From Ignavibacteriota bacterium (GTDB lineage: Bacteria; Bacteroidota; Ignavibacteria; Kapaibacteriales; UBA2268): a DNA stretch of 58,244 bases. Within the stretch, counting starts at the first letter, position 1. Every line of letters starts with the position of its first letter. Shown piece by piece: positions 27,937 to 37,623 of the stretch. The notes beneath the pieces are model-generated. The model saw only the letters and a list, made by a program, of their open reading frames with translations. It was not told where the DNA came from and did no database searches. The translations under genes and the position numbers were made by a program. The stretch spans positions 1 through 58,244 of the forward strand of contig JAGQWJ010000015.1 in assembly GCA_020437395.1 (NCBI GenBank), written 5' to 3'.

Positions 27937-29305
27937 TTATACAAAAAATGAAGTAAACGTCCATGGGAACAGGTCTCTGAAAGAGATTGACGATTTAATC
28001 GTTGCACCCTTAGACAGAATACCAGATAAGAGATTTTTTATAGCAATTGGATTTACTTCCACTTTGCTATTAATTGGAGTAATAGGAGTAGCATTATCAT
28101 TGTATTATGGTACTGGACTTTGGGGTAATAATAATCCTGTGGGCTGGGCACTTCCTATTGTAAATTTCGTATTTTGGGTTGGTATCGGACACGCAGGAAC
28201 GTTAATTTCTGCAATTTTATTTCTCTTAAGACAAAGATGGAGAAATGGTATTGCAAGATTTGCTGAAGCTATGACAATATTTGCTGTCATAACTGCTTTA
28301 ATATTCCCAATTATCCACACTGGACGACCTTGGGTTGCCGCTGTCTATCTATTACCTTATCCAAATCAACATGATATTTGGGTGAATTTTAACTCTCCTT
28401 TACTGTGGGACGTATTCGCTGTTTCAACATACTTTACAGTTTCTCTTGTGTTCTGGTATGTGGGTCTAATCCCTGATTTCGCTGTTCTAAGAGATAGAGC
28501 AACTGGTAAAATTAAAAAAGTTATTTATTCAATATTTAGTTTAGGTTGGAGATTTTCTAACAGACACTGGCAACATTACGAAATGACGTATTTGATTTTA
28601 GCTGGCCTTGCAACTCCACTTGTACTTTCAGTTCATACTATAGTATCCTTTGACTTTGCAGTATCAATCCTACCAGGATGGCATACTACTATATTCCCGC
28701 CATATTTCGTGGCTGGTGCTATCTTCTCCGGATTTGCAATGGTTCAAAATTCGCTGATTGTTATTAGAAAAGTATTTGATATGAATGATTTAATTCCTTT
28801 GAAAACTCTAGAAACAATGAATAAAATCATTTTATTAACTGGAACTATGGTAGGTTATGCGTATTCTATGGAGTTTTTCATAGCTTGGTACTCAGGTAGT
28901 CAACCAGAATACTTCACTTTTGTTAATAGAGCATTTGGACCTTATTCTTGGGCATATTGGACAATGTTTAGTTGTAACGTATTTATCCCTCAACTATTCT
29001 GGTTCAAGAAAATCAGAACAAGTATAATCCCAATGTTTATCATTGCAATATTTGTGAATGTTGGTATGTGGTTCGAAAGATTTGTAATTGTAATTACATC
29101 ATTATCTAGAGACTTTTTACCATCAAGTTGGGCATATTACAGACCGACAATTACCGATTTTGCAATACTATTAGGAAGTTTTGGTTTGTTCTTTACTCTA
29201 ACATTATTATTTACAAGATTCTTACCTTCGATAGCAATTGCTGAAATTAAAGCTGTATCCGAAGGAGCACAACCATCTCATCACGGAGGTGAAGACCATG
29301 AGTAA
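27923..29305 (+). CDS. actC: Alternative complex III quinol-binding membrane subunit ActC
   Basis: ActC is a NrfD/PsrC-type protein with ten membrane helices that binds menaquinol. The 460-residue product has hydrophobic segments throughout. Typical motifs are [18 protein letters not shown] (near residue 72), [19 protein letters not shown] (near residue 128) and [20 protein letters not shown] (near residue 233). The start is GTG 27923, inside the end of actB. The C-terminus carries a His-rich SHHGGEDHE tail. The next gene starts eight bases before its end. Confidence 0.95.
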   Translation: MSTIDYTKNEVNVHGNRSLKEIDDLIVAPLDRIPDKRFFIAIGFTSTLLLIGVIGVALSLYYGTGLWGNNNPVGWALPIVNFVFWVGIGHAGTLISAILFLLRQRWRNGIARFAEAMTIFAVITALIFPIIHTGRPWVAAVYLLPYPNQHDIWVNFNSPLLWDVFAVSTYFTVSLVFWYVGLIPDFAVLRDRATGKIKKVIYSIFSLGWRFSNRHWQHYEMTYLILAGLATPLVLSVHTIVSFDFAVSILPGWHTTIFPPYFVAGAIFSGFAMVQNSLIVIRKVFDMNDLIPLKTLETMNKIILLTGTMVGYAYSMEFFIAWYSGSQPEYFTFVNRAFGPYSWAYWTMFSCNVFIPQLFWFKKIRTSIIPMFIIAIFVNVGMWFERFVIVITSLSRDFLPSSWAYYRPTITDFAILLGSFGLFFTLTLLFTRFLPSIAIAEIKAVSEGAQPSHHGGEDHE

Positions 29306-30431
29306 ATTATATTCTGTAGCGGCTTTATTTAATACGCCAGACGATATTATGCATGCAGCAGCAAAAGTTGCTGATGCTGGTTATGAAAAATATGACGTAA
29401 ATACTCCTTACCCTGTCCACGGTATGGATGGTGCGATGAAATTAAAATCATCAAAAATGGGGTATTATACTATTGCAATTGGTTTGACGTGTATGTCATT
29501 AATGTTGTTCTTTATGTATTGGGTTTATAACATTGATTATCCTCAAGTAATTGGAGGTAAACCTTTATTCCCTTTACCTGCATTTGTGCCAATTATGTTC
29601 GAAATTACTGTTCTAACAGGTGCGGTACTAACAGTTGCAGTAATGTTAATCTTTTATTTCAAATTTCCTAATAATGCACATCCGTTACATGATAGCGGTT
29701 ATATGAAAGCAGTATCATCGGATAAATTTGGAATTAATATTGAAGCTGAAGATTCTAATTTTGATTTAGATAAAGTAAAAGCATTTCTTTCTTCGTTAGG
29801 GGCTTACAAAGTAGATGAAATATATTTTGATGAAGAAGAAGCAAACACCAAACACAAAATATTAGATACTAAGTTTGTTTTTGGGATGTTTTTAATTGCA
29901 GGATTTACATCTTTGAGTGTTTATTTACACATGAATAAAGTGTTGTATATGCCACCATTTGATTGGATGTTAGTTCAGCATAAAGTAACTTCTCAAGATA
30001 AATCTGATTTCTTTAATAATGGAATAAGTTCAAGAGAGCCTGTGAAAGGGACAGTAGCGAGAGGATTTATGCCTTATTTATTTACCGATGATCCAGAAGG
30101 TGCTGCTGAGAACTTAGTAAATCCTTATGTAGCTGATGAAGAAAATATAGCACTTGGTAAGAGAAAATACTTAACATATTGTAGTCCTTGCCATGGTGAT
30201 TTAGGTAAAGGTGATTCAAGATTGAAAGGGCAATTTCCAAATGGTCCAACTGTTCACTCAGATAAAGTAAAATCATGGACAGATGGTCATATATATCATG
30301 TTATTAGTGAAGGACAAAACGTTATGCCTGGTTATAAGAAAACTGTAACAAGAAAAGAGAGATGGGCAATTGTGAATTATGTTAGAACATTGCAAAGAGC
30401 ACTAGACGCTAAAGAGGAGGATATGCAATGA
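29298..30431 (+). CDS. actD: Fused alternative complex III subunits ActD and ActE (DUF3341 plus cytochrome c)
   Basis: ATG 29298 is the likely start: GGAGG lies seven bases upstream, and it gives [18 protein letters not shown], the normal ActD beginning. Residues 1-180 are ActD (DUF3341), with two membrane helices at about 50-70 and 88-115. The chain then continues without a stop into a third helix (about 190-210) and a monohaem cytochrome c domain at about 275-365 with CSPCH and a candidate distal Met in NVMPGY. That second half corresponds to ActE. In described ACIII, ActD and ActE are separate proteins. The gene overlaps actC by 8 and actF by 4 bases. Confidence 0.92.
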   Translation: MSKLYSVAALFNTPDDIMHAAAKVADAGYEKYDVNTPYPVHGMDGAMKLKSSKMGYYTIAIGLTCMSLMLFFMYWVYNIDYPQVIGGKPLFPLPAFVPIMFEITVLTGAVLTVAVMLIFYFKFPNNAHPLHDSGYMKAVSSDKFGINIEAEDSNFDLDKVKAFLSSLGAYKVDEIYFDEEEANTKHKILDTKFVFGMFLIAGFTSLSVYLHMNKVLYMPPFDWMLVQHKVTSQDKSDFFNNGISSREPVKGTVARGFMPYLFTDDPEGAAENLVNPYVADEENIALGKRKYLTYCSPCHGDLGKGDSRLKGQFPNGPTVHSDKVKSWTDGHIYHVISEGQNVMPGYKKTVTRKERWAIVNYVRTLQRALDAKEEDMQ

Positions 30432-31630
30432 GCAATCACGAAAAGAAAATAGAATATACTAAAAAAGAATTACCGAAAGGATTTCTGAAATATGGTTTAC
30501 CTCTTCTTTTAATTGGGATTATATCAGTTGTTCTAGCTTATCAATTTGATCCAATGAGAGCTTCTTTTAATAATATTATAGCTTTGTTGGTAGTAGTTAG
30601 CGTTGGAATGGGTGCTATATTCTTAGTTGCATTAGAGCACATTGCTGGTGCAGTGTGGAGTGTTCCATTTAGAAGAATTGCAGAACATCAAGGTTTTATA
30701 TTTTTGGCTACACCTTTGTTAGCAATCCCAATAATATTTAATATGCACGACATATTCGAATGGACACATAACAGCGTTGTATTGAATGACCCTATTTTAT
30801 ATCAAAAATCTCCTTACTTAAACACAGAGTTTTTTATTGCTCGATCAGTAGGAGTATTTGTATTAATGACATTCTTTCTATTTGTTTATCTTAGAAATTC
30901 TACAAAACAAGACACGACTCATAGTCAAAAAACGACTAAGATAAATGCTTTAATCTCAGCACCGTTTATGGTATTTTTTGCAATTGGGATTACACTTATT
31001 GCAATTGACTATGCCATGAGTTTGGAACCTCATTGGTTCTCTACTATTTTTGGAGTATATTATTTTGCAGGAACTTTTGCTACAGCAATGGCTGTTTTGA
31101 CCTTAATTACATTAAGTCTGAAGAGTAATGGTAATCTACTTAAGGAAATAAATAGAAATCATTACTACAGCATGGGTGGTTTAATGTTCGCATTCACTGC
31201 ATTTTGGATGTATATGGCATTTTCACAATATATGCTAATTTGGTACGCAAATATTCCAGAGGAAACATTCTGGTTTCTACCAAGAATGGAAAATGGATGG
31301 GAATATTTATCTATTGCACTAATATTAATCAAGTTTATAATACCGTTCGGGTTATTATTAAATAGAAACTCTAAAATGAACCCAAGTAGGTTGAAGTTAG
31401 CTTCATTTTGGATTATTGGTGCACATATTTACGATATGTATTGGTTAGTTATGCCGTCTTATAATAGAATGAGTGGTACAGAAGGTCCTGTATTTGGTTG
31501 GATTGAATTAAGTTTTATTGCCCTATCTGCTGGTATAATTTTAGTTTTTTACTACCTTGCGGCAAGAAATAAAAATCATATACCAATCGGTGATCCTAAG
31601 TTAAATAGAGCTTTAGATTTTCATATATAA
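30428..31630 (+). CDS. actF: Alternative complex III membrane subunit ActF
   Basis: ActF is the second NrfD-related integral subunit of ACIII, with ten membrane helices. The 400-residue product is strongly hydrophobic. It contains ALEHIAGAVWSVPFRRIAEH (near residue 67), AIDYAMSLEPHWFSTIFGVY (near residue 195), AFSQYMLIWYANIPEETFWF (near residue 263) and HIYDMYWLVMPSY (near residue 335), all ActF hallmarks. Its ATG overlaps the preceding stop as ATGCAATGA-type coupling (four shared bases). Confidence 0.95.
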   Translation: MSNHEKKIEYTKKELPKGFLKYGLPLLLIGIISVVLAYQFDPMRASFNNIIALLVVVSVGMGAIFLVALEHIAGAVWSVPFRRIAEHQGFIFLATPLLAIPIIFNMHDIFEWTHNSVVLNDPILYQKSPYLNTEFFIARSVGVFVLMTFFLFVYLRNSTKQDTTHSQKTTKINALISAPFMVFFAIGITLIAIDYAMSLEPHWFSTIFGVYYFAGTFATAMAVLTLITLSLKSNGNLLKEINRNHYYSMGGLMFAFTAFWMYMAFSQYMLIWYANIPEETFWFLPRMENGWEYLSIALILIKFIIPFGLLLNRNSKMNPSRLKLASFWIIGAHIYDMYWLVMPSYNRMSGTEGPVFGWIELSFIALSAGIILVFYYLAARNKNHIPIGDPKLNRALDFHI

Positions 31631-31650
31631 TTTAAATTATAGAGTAAGAA

Positions 31651-32574
31651 ATGTCAGATAACAAAAAATATCAAACAGAAGTTGACTTCAAACAAATATT
31701 CACTACACCCTCAAGATGGATGGGCTTGGTTTATTTAGTTGTTCTTGTTTCTATAATAATTGCTGGAAAATATTACGTTCAACATCAAGATTATATGTCA
31801 GACAACGATCCAAAGTTCATCAATAGCATAAAGTTAGATAGGGAAGACGATGTAGTTGAACAAAAAGGTCAATTGCAGGAAGGAATTAATGTAGAAGAAT
31901 TAGGGAAAGCGCCTTCTGAGGAATTAATAGCTACTGGAAAAGAGCTTTATCAAGCAAATTGTGTATCTTGTCATGGTGACAATGGTAAAGGTGATGGACC
32001 AGCTGGCGGCGGATTAAATCCACCACCTAGAAATTTTCATTCAACTGATGGTTGGACAAATGGACGTACTTTTGAAGGTATGTATAAAACTTTAGAAGAA
32101 GGAATTGTTGAAAATGGGATGAATTCATTTAATCAACTTTCTGTAAAAGAGAGATTTGGAATAATTCATTATATAAGAACCTTTGCTCAATTCCCTGATA
32201 TTACTGATGATGAGTTATCAAATTTAGATTTGACATATTCATTGGCAGATGGTAGAACTACTAATAATCAGATTACAATAGAAAAAGCAACTAAAATAAT
32301 TGCTAAAGAGAAAACAAGTAACTATAATGCTGTTTTATATAATTACAATAATTCTACTGAGAGTTCAATCATTAAGAAAAATACAGTTGATATTAATAGA
32401 GCTTTGTATTCTTTAAATAACAGTAATGATTGGAAATCAGATATTTATAAATTTAAAAATATTGTTTTAAGTGATTTACCACAAAATGGTTTCAATGCAG
32501 GAGTTGTGAATCTGACAGACGAAGAGTGGATACAATTACACTCAAAATTAGTTGGTTTATACTCAGTTAATTAA
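31651..32574 (+). CDS. Membrane-anchored monohaem cytochrome c with an unassigned C-terminal domain
   Basis: The 307-residue product has one N-terminal membrane helix (about residues 24-43) and a cytochrome c domain at about 92-180 with CVSCHGDNGKGDGPAGGGL and a candidate Met ligand in ENGMNSF. About 120 further residues, rich in Asn, Ser and Lys, match no family I recognise. Its position between actF and the SCO gene suggests it shuttles electrons from ACIII to the oxidase, whose subunit II has no haem-c domain of its own (inference). Confidence 0.88.
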   Translation: MSDNKKYQTEVDFKQIFTTPSRWMGLVYLVVLVSIIIAGKYYVQHQDYMSDNDPKFINSIKLDREDDVVEQKGQLQEGINVEELGKAPSEELIATGKELYQANCVSCHGDNGKGDGPAGGGLNPPPRNFHSTDGWTNGRTFEGMYKTLEEGIVENGMNSFNQLSVKERFGIIHYIRTFAQFPDITDDELSNLDLTYSLADGRTTNNQITIEKATKIIAKEKTSNYNAVLYNYNNSTESSIIKKNTVDINRALYSLNNSNDWKSDIYKFKNIVLSDLPQNGFNAGVVNLTDEEWIQLHSKLVGLYSVN

Positions 32575-32583
32575 TTTAATATA

Positions 32584-33372
32584 ATGTTATTTAAAAATAT
32601 TGTTCTTTGTTTATTGTTACCTGCTATATTATTTGCTCAAGAAGAAGCAAATAAGAAAGTAGGAGTAGAAGAAAAGCTAAACGATTACATTTCTAAAGAT
32701 TTGATTTTTACTAATTCAGATGGAAAAAAAGTAAATCTATTAGAGCAATTCGATGGTAAACCTGCTGTAATATCAATGGTTTACTTTAACTGCCCTGGGA
32801 TTTGTAGTCCTTTACTAGAAGGTTTTGCAGAGGTAATAGAATCAACAGATTTGATACCAGGTCAAGATTATAACGCATTCTCTATAAGTTTTGACCATAA
32901 CGAAGATTCAGAAATATCTTCAAAATGGAAAAAAAACTATTTAGCTGGACTTCAAAGAGAGATAAATCCTGATGGTTGGAAATTCATGACTGGAGATAGT
33001 CTTCAGATACATAAATTAACAAAATCACTCGGTTTTAATTTCTCAAAAGAAGGTGAAAAAGACTATTTACACAGTGCAGTTTTGGTAGTGCTTTCTCCTG
33101 ATGGCAAAATAACTAGATACCACAATGGTACAGAGTTTTTACCCTTCAATTTCAAAATGTCGATAATTGAAGCTAATAAAGGTTTGGCACAACCAACAAT
33201 AAACAATTTTTTAGAAATGTGTTTCAAATATGATCCTGAGGGAAGGACATATGTATTGAACTTACTCCCGATTGTTGGAGGAACTGTAACACTAACGTTA
33301 CTAATATTTATTGGATATTTAATATTTTCTTCAAAAAAAGAGAAAAATAAATTGGAGACAGTTGTAAAATGA
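32584..33372 (+). CDS. SCO1/SenC-family copper chaperone
   Basis: SCO proteins deliver copper or reduce the cysteines of the CuA site in oxidase subunit II. The 262-residue product has a signal peptide (to about residue 18) and a thioredoxin fold with the copper-binding pair CPGIC (near residue 76) and the third ligand His in YLHSAVLVV (near residue 162). A C-terminal membrane helix lies at about residues 228-248. Its TGA overlaps the coxA ATG by four bases, tying assembly factor and oxidase together. Confidence 0.95.
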   Translation: MLFKNIVLCLLLPAILFAQEEANKKVGVEEKLNDYISKDLIFTNSDGKKVNLLEQFDGKPAVISMVYFNCPGICSPLLEGFAEVIESTDLIPGQDYNAFSISFDHNEDSEISSKWKKNYLAGLQREINPDGWKFMTGDSLQIHKLTKSLGFNFSKEGEKDYLHSAVLVVLSPDGKITRYHNGTEFLPFNFKMSIIEANKGLAQPTINNFLEMCFKYDPEGRTYVLNLLPIVGGTVTLTLLIFIGYLIFSSKKEKNKLETVVK

Positions 33373-35057
33373 GCATAAGTACTACAACTAATAATAATTA
33401 TACGAATTTTTTTCAGGTCAAAACTAAGCATAAAGGTTTACTAGCTTGGTTATTGACAACTGACCATAAGCGTATTGGTATTATGTATTTAGTATCAATA
33501 TTGACTTTTTTCTTAGTTGGTTTAACATTTGCATTCTTAATGAGACTTGAGATGTTAACTCCGGGACCTACTATCGTAGATGCTCAGACTTACAACTCAT
33601 TCTTCACCCTTCATGGAATGATAATGGTGTTCCTTTTCATAATACCTGGAATACCTGCGGTGTTTGGCAACATATTTATACCATTGCAAATTGGTGCAGA
33701 AGATGTTGCATTTCCTAGGTTGAATTTATTATCTTACCATTTGTATTTGATAGGTGCTTTTTTAGCATTATATTCTTTAATATTCCAAACTCATATAGAT
33801 ACAGGTTGGACATTCTATGTGCCGTATAGTTTAAGAACGGGTACAGATGTAACGCTAACCCTCCTTGCTGCTTTTATTTTAGGATTCTCTTCTATATTGA
33901 CAGGTTTAAACTTTGTTACAACTTGTCACAGAATGAGAGTCAAAGGAATGAAGATGTTTGAGATGCCTTTATTTACATGGGCATTATATTCAACTGCATG
34001 GATTCAAGTTGTAGCGACTCCTATTATTGGAATAACAATTGTTTTAGTACTTTTAGAAAGAACGTTCAAATTTGGTATATTTGACCCTACATTAGGTGGG
34101 GACCCAGTCTTGTATCAACATTTATTCTGGATTTATTCGCATCCTGCCGTTTATATTATGGCAATACCAGCTTTCGGTATAATTTCCGATGTAGTAGCGA
34201 CTTTTTCTAGAAAATCTGTCTTTGGATACAAAGTGATGGCATATTCAACTTTAGCAATTGCTGTAATTGGATATATGGTTTGGGCTCACCACATGTTTAC
34301 AAGTGGTATGAGTGATACAGCTAGAACTGTGTTCTCTTTCTTGACATTCTTCGTTGCTATTCCAACTGGTGTTAAAGTATTTAACTGGGTAGCGACATTA
34401 TGGAGAGGAACAATTGTTCTTTCTTCACCAATGCTAATGGCGTTGAGTGCAATTTTCTTGTTCTCAATTGGAGGTTTAACAGGACTTCACTTAGGTGCCA
34501 TTTCTACTGATATACATTTACATGATACTTATTTTGTTATAGCCCACTTTCACTATGTGATTATAGGTGGTATATTATCTATGTTTATTGCTGGAATGCA
34601 TTATTGGTTCCCTAAAATATTTGGGAAAATGCATAATGAAAAAGTAGCAAAAGTTGGTGTCGTTTTATATTTCATAGGAGCGAATGTATTATATTTCCCA
34701 ATGTTTATAATGGGATATATGGGGATGCCAAGAAGATATTTTGACTATCTTCCAGAATATCAAATCTACCATCAAATTTCAACTGTTGGTTCGTGGATTT
34801 TGATTACTGCAATATTGTTAATGTTTATAAATTTACTAATTGGTATAATTAAAGGTAAGCCTGCTGGTCCAAATCCTTGGGGTGCTAAAACTCTTGAGTG
34901 GACAATGCCATCGCCTCCACCATTATTGAATTTTATTGAAACGCCTGTACCAAGTCATGATCCTTATGACTATCATGGTCATGACGAAAGAAATTTTAAA
35001 AACGGGAAATTTATAAAAAACGAAGAAAATGATATTATAAATCAGGAGAATAGCTAA
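33369..35057 (+). CDS. coxA: Cytochrome c oxidase subunit I, A2 type
   Basis: Subunit I of the haem-copper oxidase reduces oxygen and pumps protons. The 562-residue product has about 12 helices and all six metal-binding histidines: His82 (low-spin haem), His258, His307-His308 (CuB), His393 and His395 (haems). Helix VI reads IYSHPAVYIMAIPAFG. The proton-channel Glu of A1 enzymes is absent; the YSHPxVY pattern (Tyr256-Ser257, Tyr262 cross-linked) is that of A2 enzymes such as the Rhodothermus caa3 oxidase. The His/Asp-rich C-terminus (HDPYDYHGHDERN) is unusual. Confidence 0.96.
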   Translation: MSISTTTNNNYTNFFQVKTKHKGLLAWLLTTDHKRIGIMYLVSILTFFLVGLTFAFLMRLEMLTPGPTIVDAQTYNSFFTLHGMIMVFLFIIPGIPAVFGNIFIPLQIGAEDVAFPRLNLLSYHLYLIGAFLALYSLIFQTHIDTGWTFYVPYSLRTGTDVTLTLLAAFILGFSSILTGLNFVTTCHRMRVKGMKMFEMPLFTWALYSTAWIQVVATPIIGITIVLVLLERTFKFGIFDPTLGGDPVLYQHLFWIYSHPAVYIMAIPAFGIISDVVATFSRKSVFGYKVMAYSTLAIAVIGYMVWAHHMFTSGMSDTARTVFSFLTFFVAIPTGVKVFNWVATLWRGTIVLSSPMLMALSAIFLFSIGGLTGLHLGAISTDIHLHDTYFVIAHFHYVIIGGILSMFIAGMHYWFPKIFGKMHNEKVAKVGVVLYFIGANVLYFPMFIMGYMGMPRRYFDYLPEYQIYHQISTVGSWILITAILLMFINLLIGIIKGKPAGPNPWGAKTLEWTMPSPPPLLNFIETPVPSHDPYDYHGHDERNFKNGKFIKNEENDIINQENS

Positions 35058-35058
35058 A

Positions 35059-35739
35059 TTGGGTACTACTACAGTTGATGCTCACGGGCATTCAAATAAT
35101 CATGCAGGTCATGGTTACGGTGATAACGATCAATTATATGTACATTTCCATAGGGATGATTATGGTTCCAAATTTGGTATGTGGTTGTTCTTATTTACAG
35201 AAGTATTATTATTTGGAGGTCTATTCGTACTGTATTATGGGTACAGAATAGCATACCCTCAAGACTATCATAATGCGGCTATGGAACTAAACATTGTAAT
35301 GGGTGCTGTCAATACTCTTGTATTGTTAACCAGTTCACTTACTATGGTACTTTCTATTGTGGCATTGAGAAGAGAGAATATTAAAACATCACTACTATAT
35401 TTGGCAATTACATTTGGATTTGGTGCAACATTTTGCGTCAATAAGTATTTCGAATGGTCTGCAAAAATTCATCATGGTATTTACCCTGGTTCTTTAGAAT
35501 TACAAGAAACGAGACCAGCTGGTGAGGTAGTATTTTTTGGTCTTTATTACTTAATGACAGGATTACATACTTTCCACGTAATAGTTGGTATGGTAGTAAT
35601 GGTATTCTGTTATATATTTATTAAAACTGGAACAATTAATTCAAACAAATACATCGTATTAGAAAACGCAGGATTATACTGGCACTTAGTTGATTTGATT
35701 TGGATTTTCTTATTCCCATTATTCTATCTATTACATTAA
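35059..35739 (+). CDS. coxC: Cytochrome c oxidase subunit III
   Basis: The 226-residue product has about five membrane helices and the subunit-III motifs KFGMWLFLFTEVLLFGGLF (near residue 38), FYLMTGLH-like GLYYLMTGLHTFHVIVGM (near residue 155) and YWHLVDLIWIFLFPLFYLL at the C-terminus. Translation starts at TTG 35059, one base after the coxA stop. No later start would include the first helix. The N-terminus is His-rich (DAHGHSNNHAGHGYG), which might bind metal (inference). The call is secure from these motifs and the operon position. Confidence 0.94.
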   Translation: MGTTTVDAHGHSNNHAGHGYGDNDQLYVHFHRDDYGSKFGMWLFLFTEVLLFGGLFVLYYGYRIAYPQDYHNAAMELNIVMGAVNTLVLLTSSLTMVLSIVALRRENIKTSLLYLAITFGFGATFCVNKYFEWSAKIHHGIYPGSLELQETRPAGEVVFFGLYYLMTGLHTFHVIVGMVVMVFCYIFIKTGTINSNKYIVLENAGLYWHLVDLIWIFLFPLFYLLH

Positions 35740-35749
35740 AAGGTTGAAA

Positions 35750-36067
35750 ATGAGCGGACACAACGAAAATACAAGTGTTGATACACATGAGCATTTACCT
35801 AGTTATGGTAAAAATGTTATGATATGGTTAGTATTGGTTGCATTAACAGCATTAACTGTTACTGTAGCAAGCATTAACCTTGGTGATTATACATTCTTTT
35901 TTGCTATGCTTATTGCTTCAATAAAAGCAATGCTTGTTATAAATATATTTATGCATATAAAATATGATGATTTACTTATGAAAGGCATCTTAGTTGCATG
36001 TGGGTTCATATTTATGATCATTTTTGTTATTTATTCATTTGATTTATTCAATACATACACTGGATAG
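35750..36067 (+). CDS. coxD: Prokaryotic cytochrome c oxidase subunit IV
   Basis: ATG 35750 (a TTG two codons earlier is possible) gives a 105-residue protein with three membrane helices and the family signature AMLIASIKAMLVINIFMHIK near residue 58. This small subunit assists assembly or stability. It lies 10 bases after coxC and 3 bases before coxB, an order (I, III, IV, II) that places subunit II last. Confidence 0.9.
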   Translation: MSGHNENTSVDTHEHLPSYGKNVMIWLVLVALTALTVTVASINLGDYTFFFAMLIASIKAMLVINIFMHIKYDDLLMKGILVACGFIFMIIFVIYSFDLFNTYTG

Positions 36068-36070
36068 AAG

Positions 36071-36688
36071 ATGTTTGAACAAACTTCAAAATACGTAGGC
36101 ACAGTAGATGGGGCAATGCTCTATATTACTGCATTTTCGGTACTCATGCTACTATTGATTACTGTTGCGATGATTTACTTTGTAATAAAGTATAGAGCAA
36201 GTAAAAACCCAATACCAACTCAATATCATGGTAATGCAGTTATTGAGGTAATTTGGATTGTTATCCCGACTATTATAGTATTATCAATGTTCTATTATGG
36301 ATATACTGATTTCTCCGATTTACGTAATACTAAACAATTTGATGAAGAGTATCATGTAACTGCAAAAATGTGGGATTGGGACTTTAAGTACGATAATGGA
36401 GTTATTACGGATACATTGTACGTTCCTGTAGGTAAAACTTTAAAATTTAATATTACATCTATAGATGTATTACATAGTTTCTATTTACCAGCGTTTAGGA
36501 TAAAAGAAGATGCAGTTCCGGGAAGAAACGGTTTTATTTTTATAACTCCTAATAAAACTGGTGTTTATGATATCGCTTGCGCAGAGTACTGCGGTGTTAA
36601 TCACTGGGATATGTACAAGAAGCTTATTGTTATGGAACAAGATGAATACTCTAAATGGTATAACTCTCAGTCTCCTGATAAAAATTAA
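36071..36688 (+). CDS. coxB: Cytochrome c oxidase subunit II (CuA domain, no haem-c domain)
   Basis: Subunit II takes electrons at its dinuclear CuA centre. The 205-residue product has two membrane helices (about 16-39 and 57-77) and a cupredoxin domain with the complete CuA ligand set: His135, Cys170, Cys174, His178 and Met181 (CAEYCGVNHWDM). The WDWDF aromatic patch for electron entry is at 101-105. Many A2 oxidases carry a fused cytochrome c here; this one stops after the cupredoxin domain. The electron donor must therefore be separate, plausibly one of the two membrane cytochromes in the operon. No signal peptide is obvious. Confidence 0.95.
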   Translation: MFEQTSKYVGTVDGAMLYITAFSVLMLLLITVAMIYFVIKYRASKNPIPTQYHGNAVIEVIWIVIPTIIVLSMFYYGYTDFSDLRNTKQFDEEYHVTAKMWDWDFKYDNGVITDTLYVPVGKTLKFNITSIDVLHSFYLPAFRIKEDAVPGRNGFIFITPNKTGVYDIACAEYCGVNHWDMYKKLIVMEQDEYSKWYNSQSPDKN

Positions 36689-36699
36689 GAATATTTGAA

Positions 36700-36719
36700 A
36701 CCTCTTAAAATCAAGAGGT
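36700..36719 (+). promoter_or_regulatory. Stem-loop just before the ctaB start codon
   Basis: ACCTCTT and AAGAGGT form a perfect 7-bp stem around a 6-base loop, ending five bases before ATG 36725. The AAGAGG arm could also serve as a ribosome binding site, so the hairpin could mask it. It has no T run and does not look like a terminator. Confidence 0.45.
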
Positions 36720-36724
36720 ATTTG

Positions 36725-37609
36725 ATGAACAGTTCTGTGAAAATAGAAGAAGTAAGTATAATAAAAGATTTATTTGATTTAGGTAAATACAGAATATCGA
36801 TTTCCGTAGCAATTACTGCTGTAGCAGGTTATTTACTTTATGAAATCAAATTTGATTTGAATTTGTTTTTAACTTTTTTTGGCACTATGTTAATGTCTAT
36901 GGGAGCTGCCTCTTTTAATCATTGGCAAGAAAGAAATCTTGATTCATTGATGGAAAGAACTAAAAAAAGACCTATTGCTTCAGGTAGAATTAATCAACAA
37001 AAAGGTTTTGCAATTTCAAGCGTGCTTAGTTTAATGGGCATGTTATTACTTTTAGGAACTGGTGAATTAGTGGCTATGTTAGTGGGACTAGTTACTTTGT
37101 TGTTTTACAACGTTGTTTATACACCAATGAAAAAAGTATCAAATTTGGCAGTTTTACCTGGTGCTATAGTAGGAGGTTTACCACCACTAATTGGTTGGGC
37201 TGCGGCTGGAGGATATTTTTATGCTCCTGCTATTTGGGCTTTGGCTCTTTTTTTATTCTTGTGGCAAATGCCTCATTTTTGGTTGTTGTTGCTCTTATTT
37301 GATGACCAATATGCAAAGGCAGGATATGTGATGCTCAATAGATGGTTAAACAGAGCACAAATTGGTAGAGTTACCTTCGTATGGATAGTTTCACTTGCAT
37401 CATTAGCATTGATAGTACCATTTTACGGAGTAATAGACAATCGATACACTCAAATAATCTTTTTTCTATCAGAAATAGTATTATTGTATAATGCTAGATT
37501 TCTTCTTGAAAAAAAATTGGAACGGAAAAGAATCAGAAAGACGTTTATGTATATTAATATATATGTACTTTTGGTTTTAATTTTAATAATAATTGATAAA
37601 ATAATTTAG
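36725..37609 (+). CDS. ctaB: Protohaem IX farnesyltransferase (haem O synthase)
   Basis: CtaB attaches farnesyl to haem b, giving haem O on the way to haem A for the oxidase. It is an inner-membrane UbiA-type prenyltransferase with about nine helices. The first Asp motif reads FNHWQERNLDSLMERTKKRP (near residue 65) and the second cytoplasmic motif reads FLWQMPHFWLLLLLFDDQYAKAGYVML. ATG 36725 gives 294 residues. A TTG at 36695 would give 304 but would put the stem-loop inside the coding region. Haem A synthase (ctaA) is not in the window. Confidence 0.93.
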   Translation: MNSSVKIEEVSIIKDLFDLGKYRISISVAITAVAGYLLYEIKFDLNLFLTFFGTMLMSMGAASFNHWQERNLDSLMERTKKRPIASGRINQQKGFAISSVLSLMGMLLLLGTGELVAMLVGLVTLLFYNVVYTPMKKVSNLAVLPGAIVGGLPPLIGWAAAGGYFYAPAIWALALFLFLWQMPHFWLLLLLFDDQYAKAGYVMLNRWLNRAQIGRVTFVWIVSLASLALIVPFYGVIDNRYTQIIFFLSEIVLLYNARFLLEKKLERKRIRKTFMYINIYVLLVLILIIIDKII

Positions 37610-37623
37610 AAAAAGGCAAAGTA

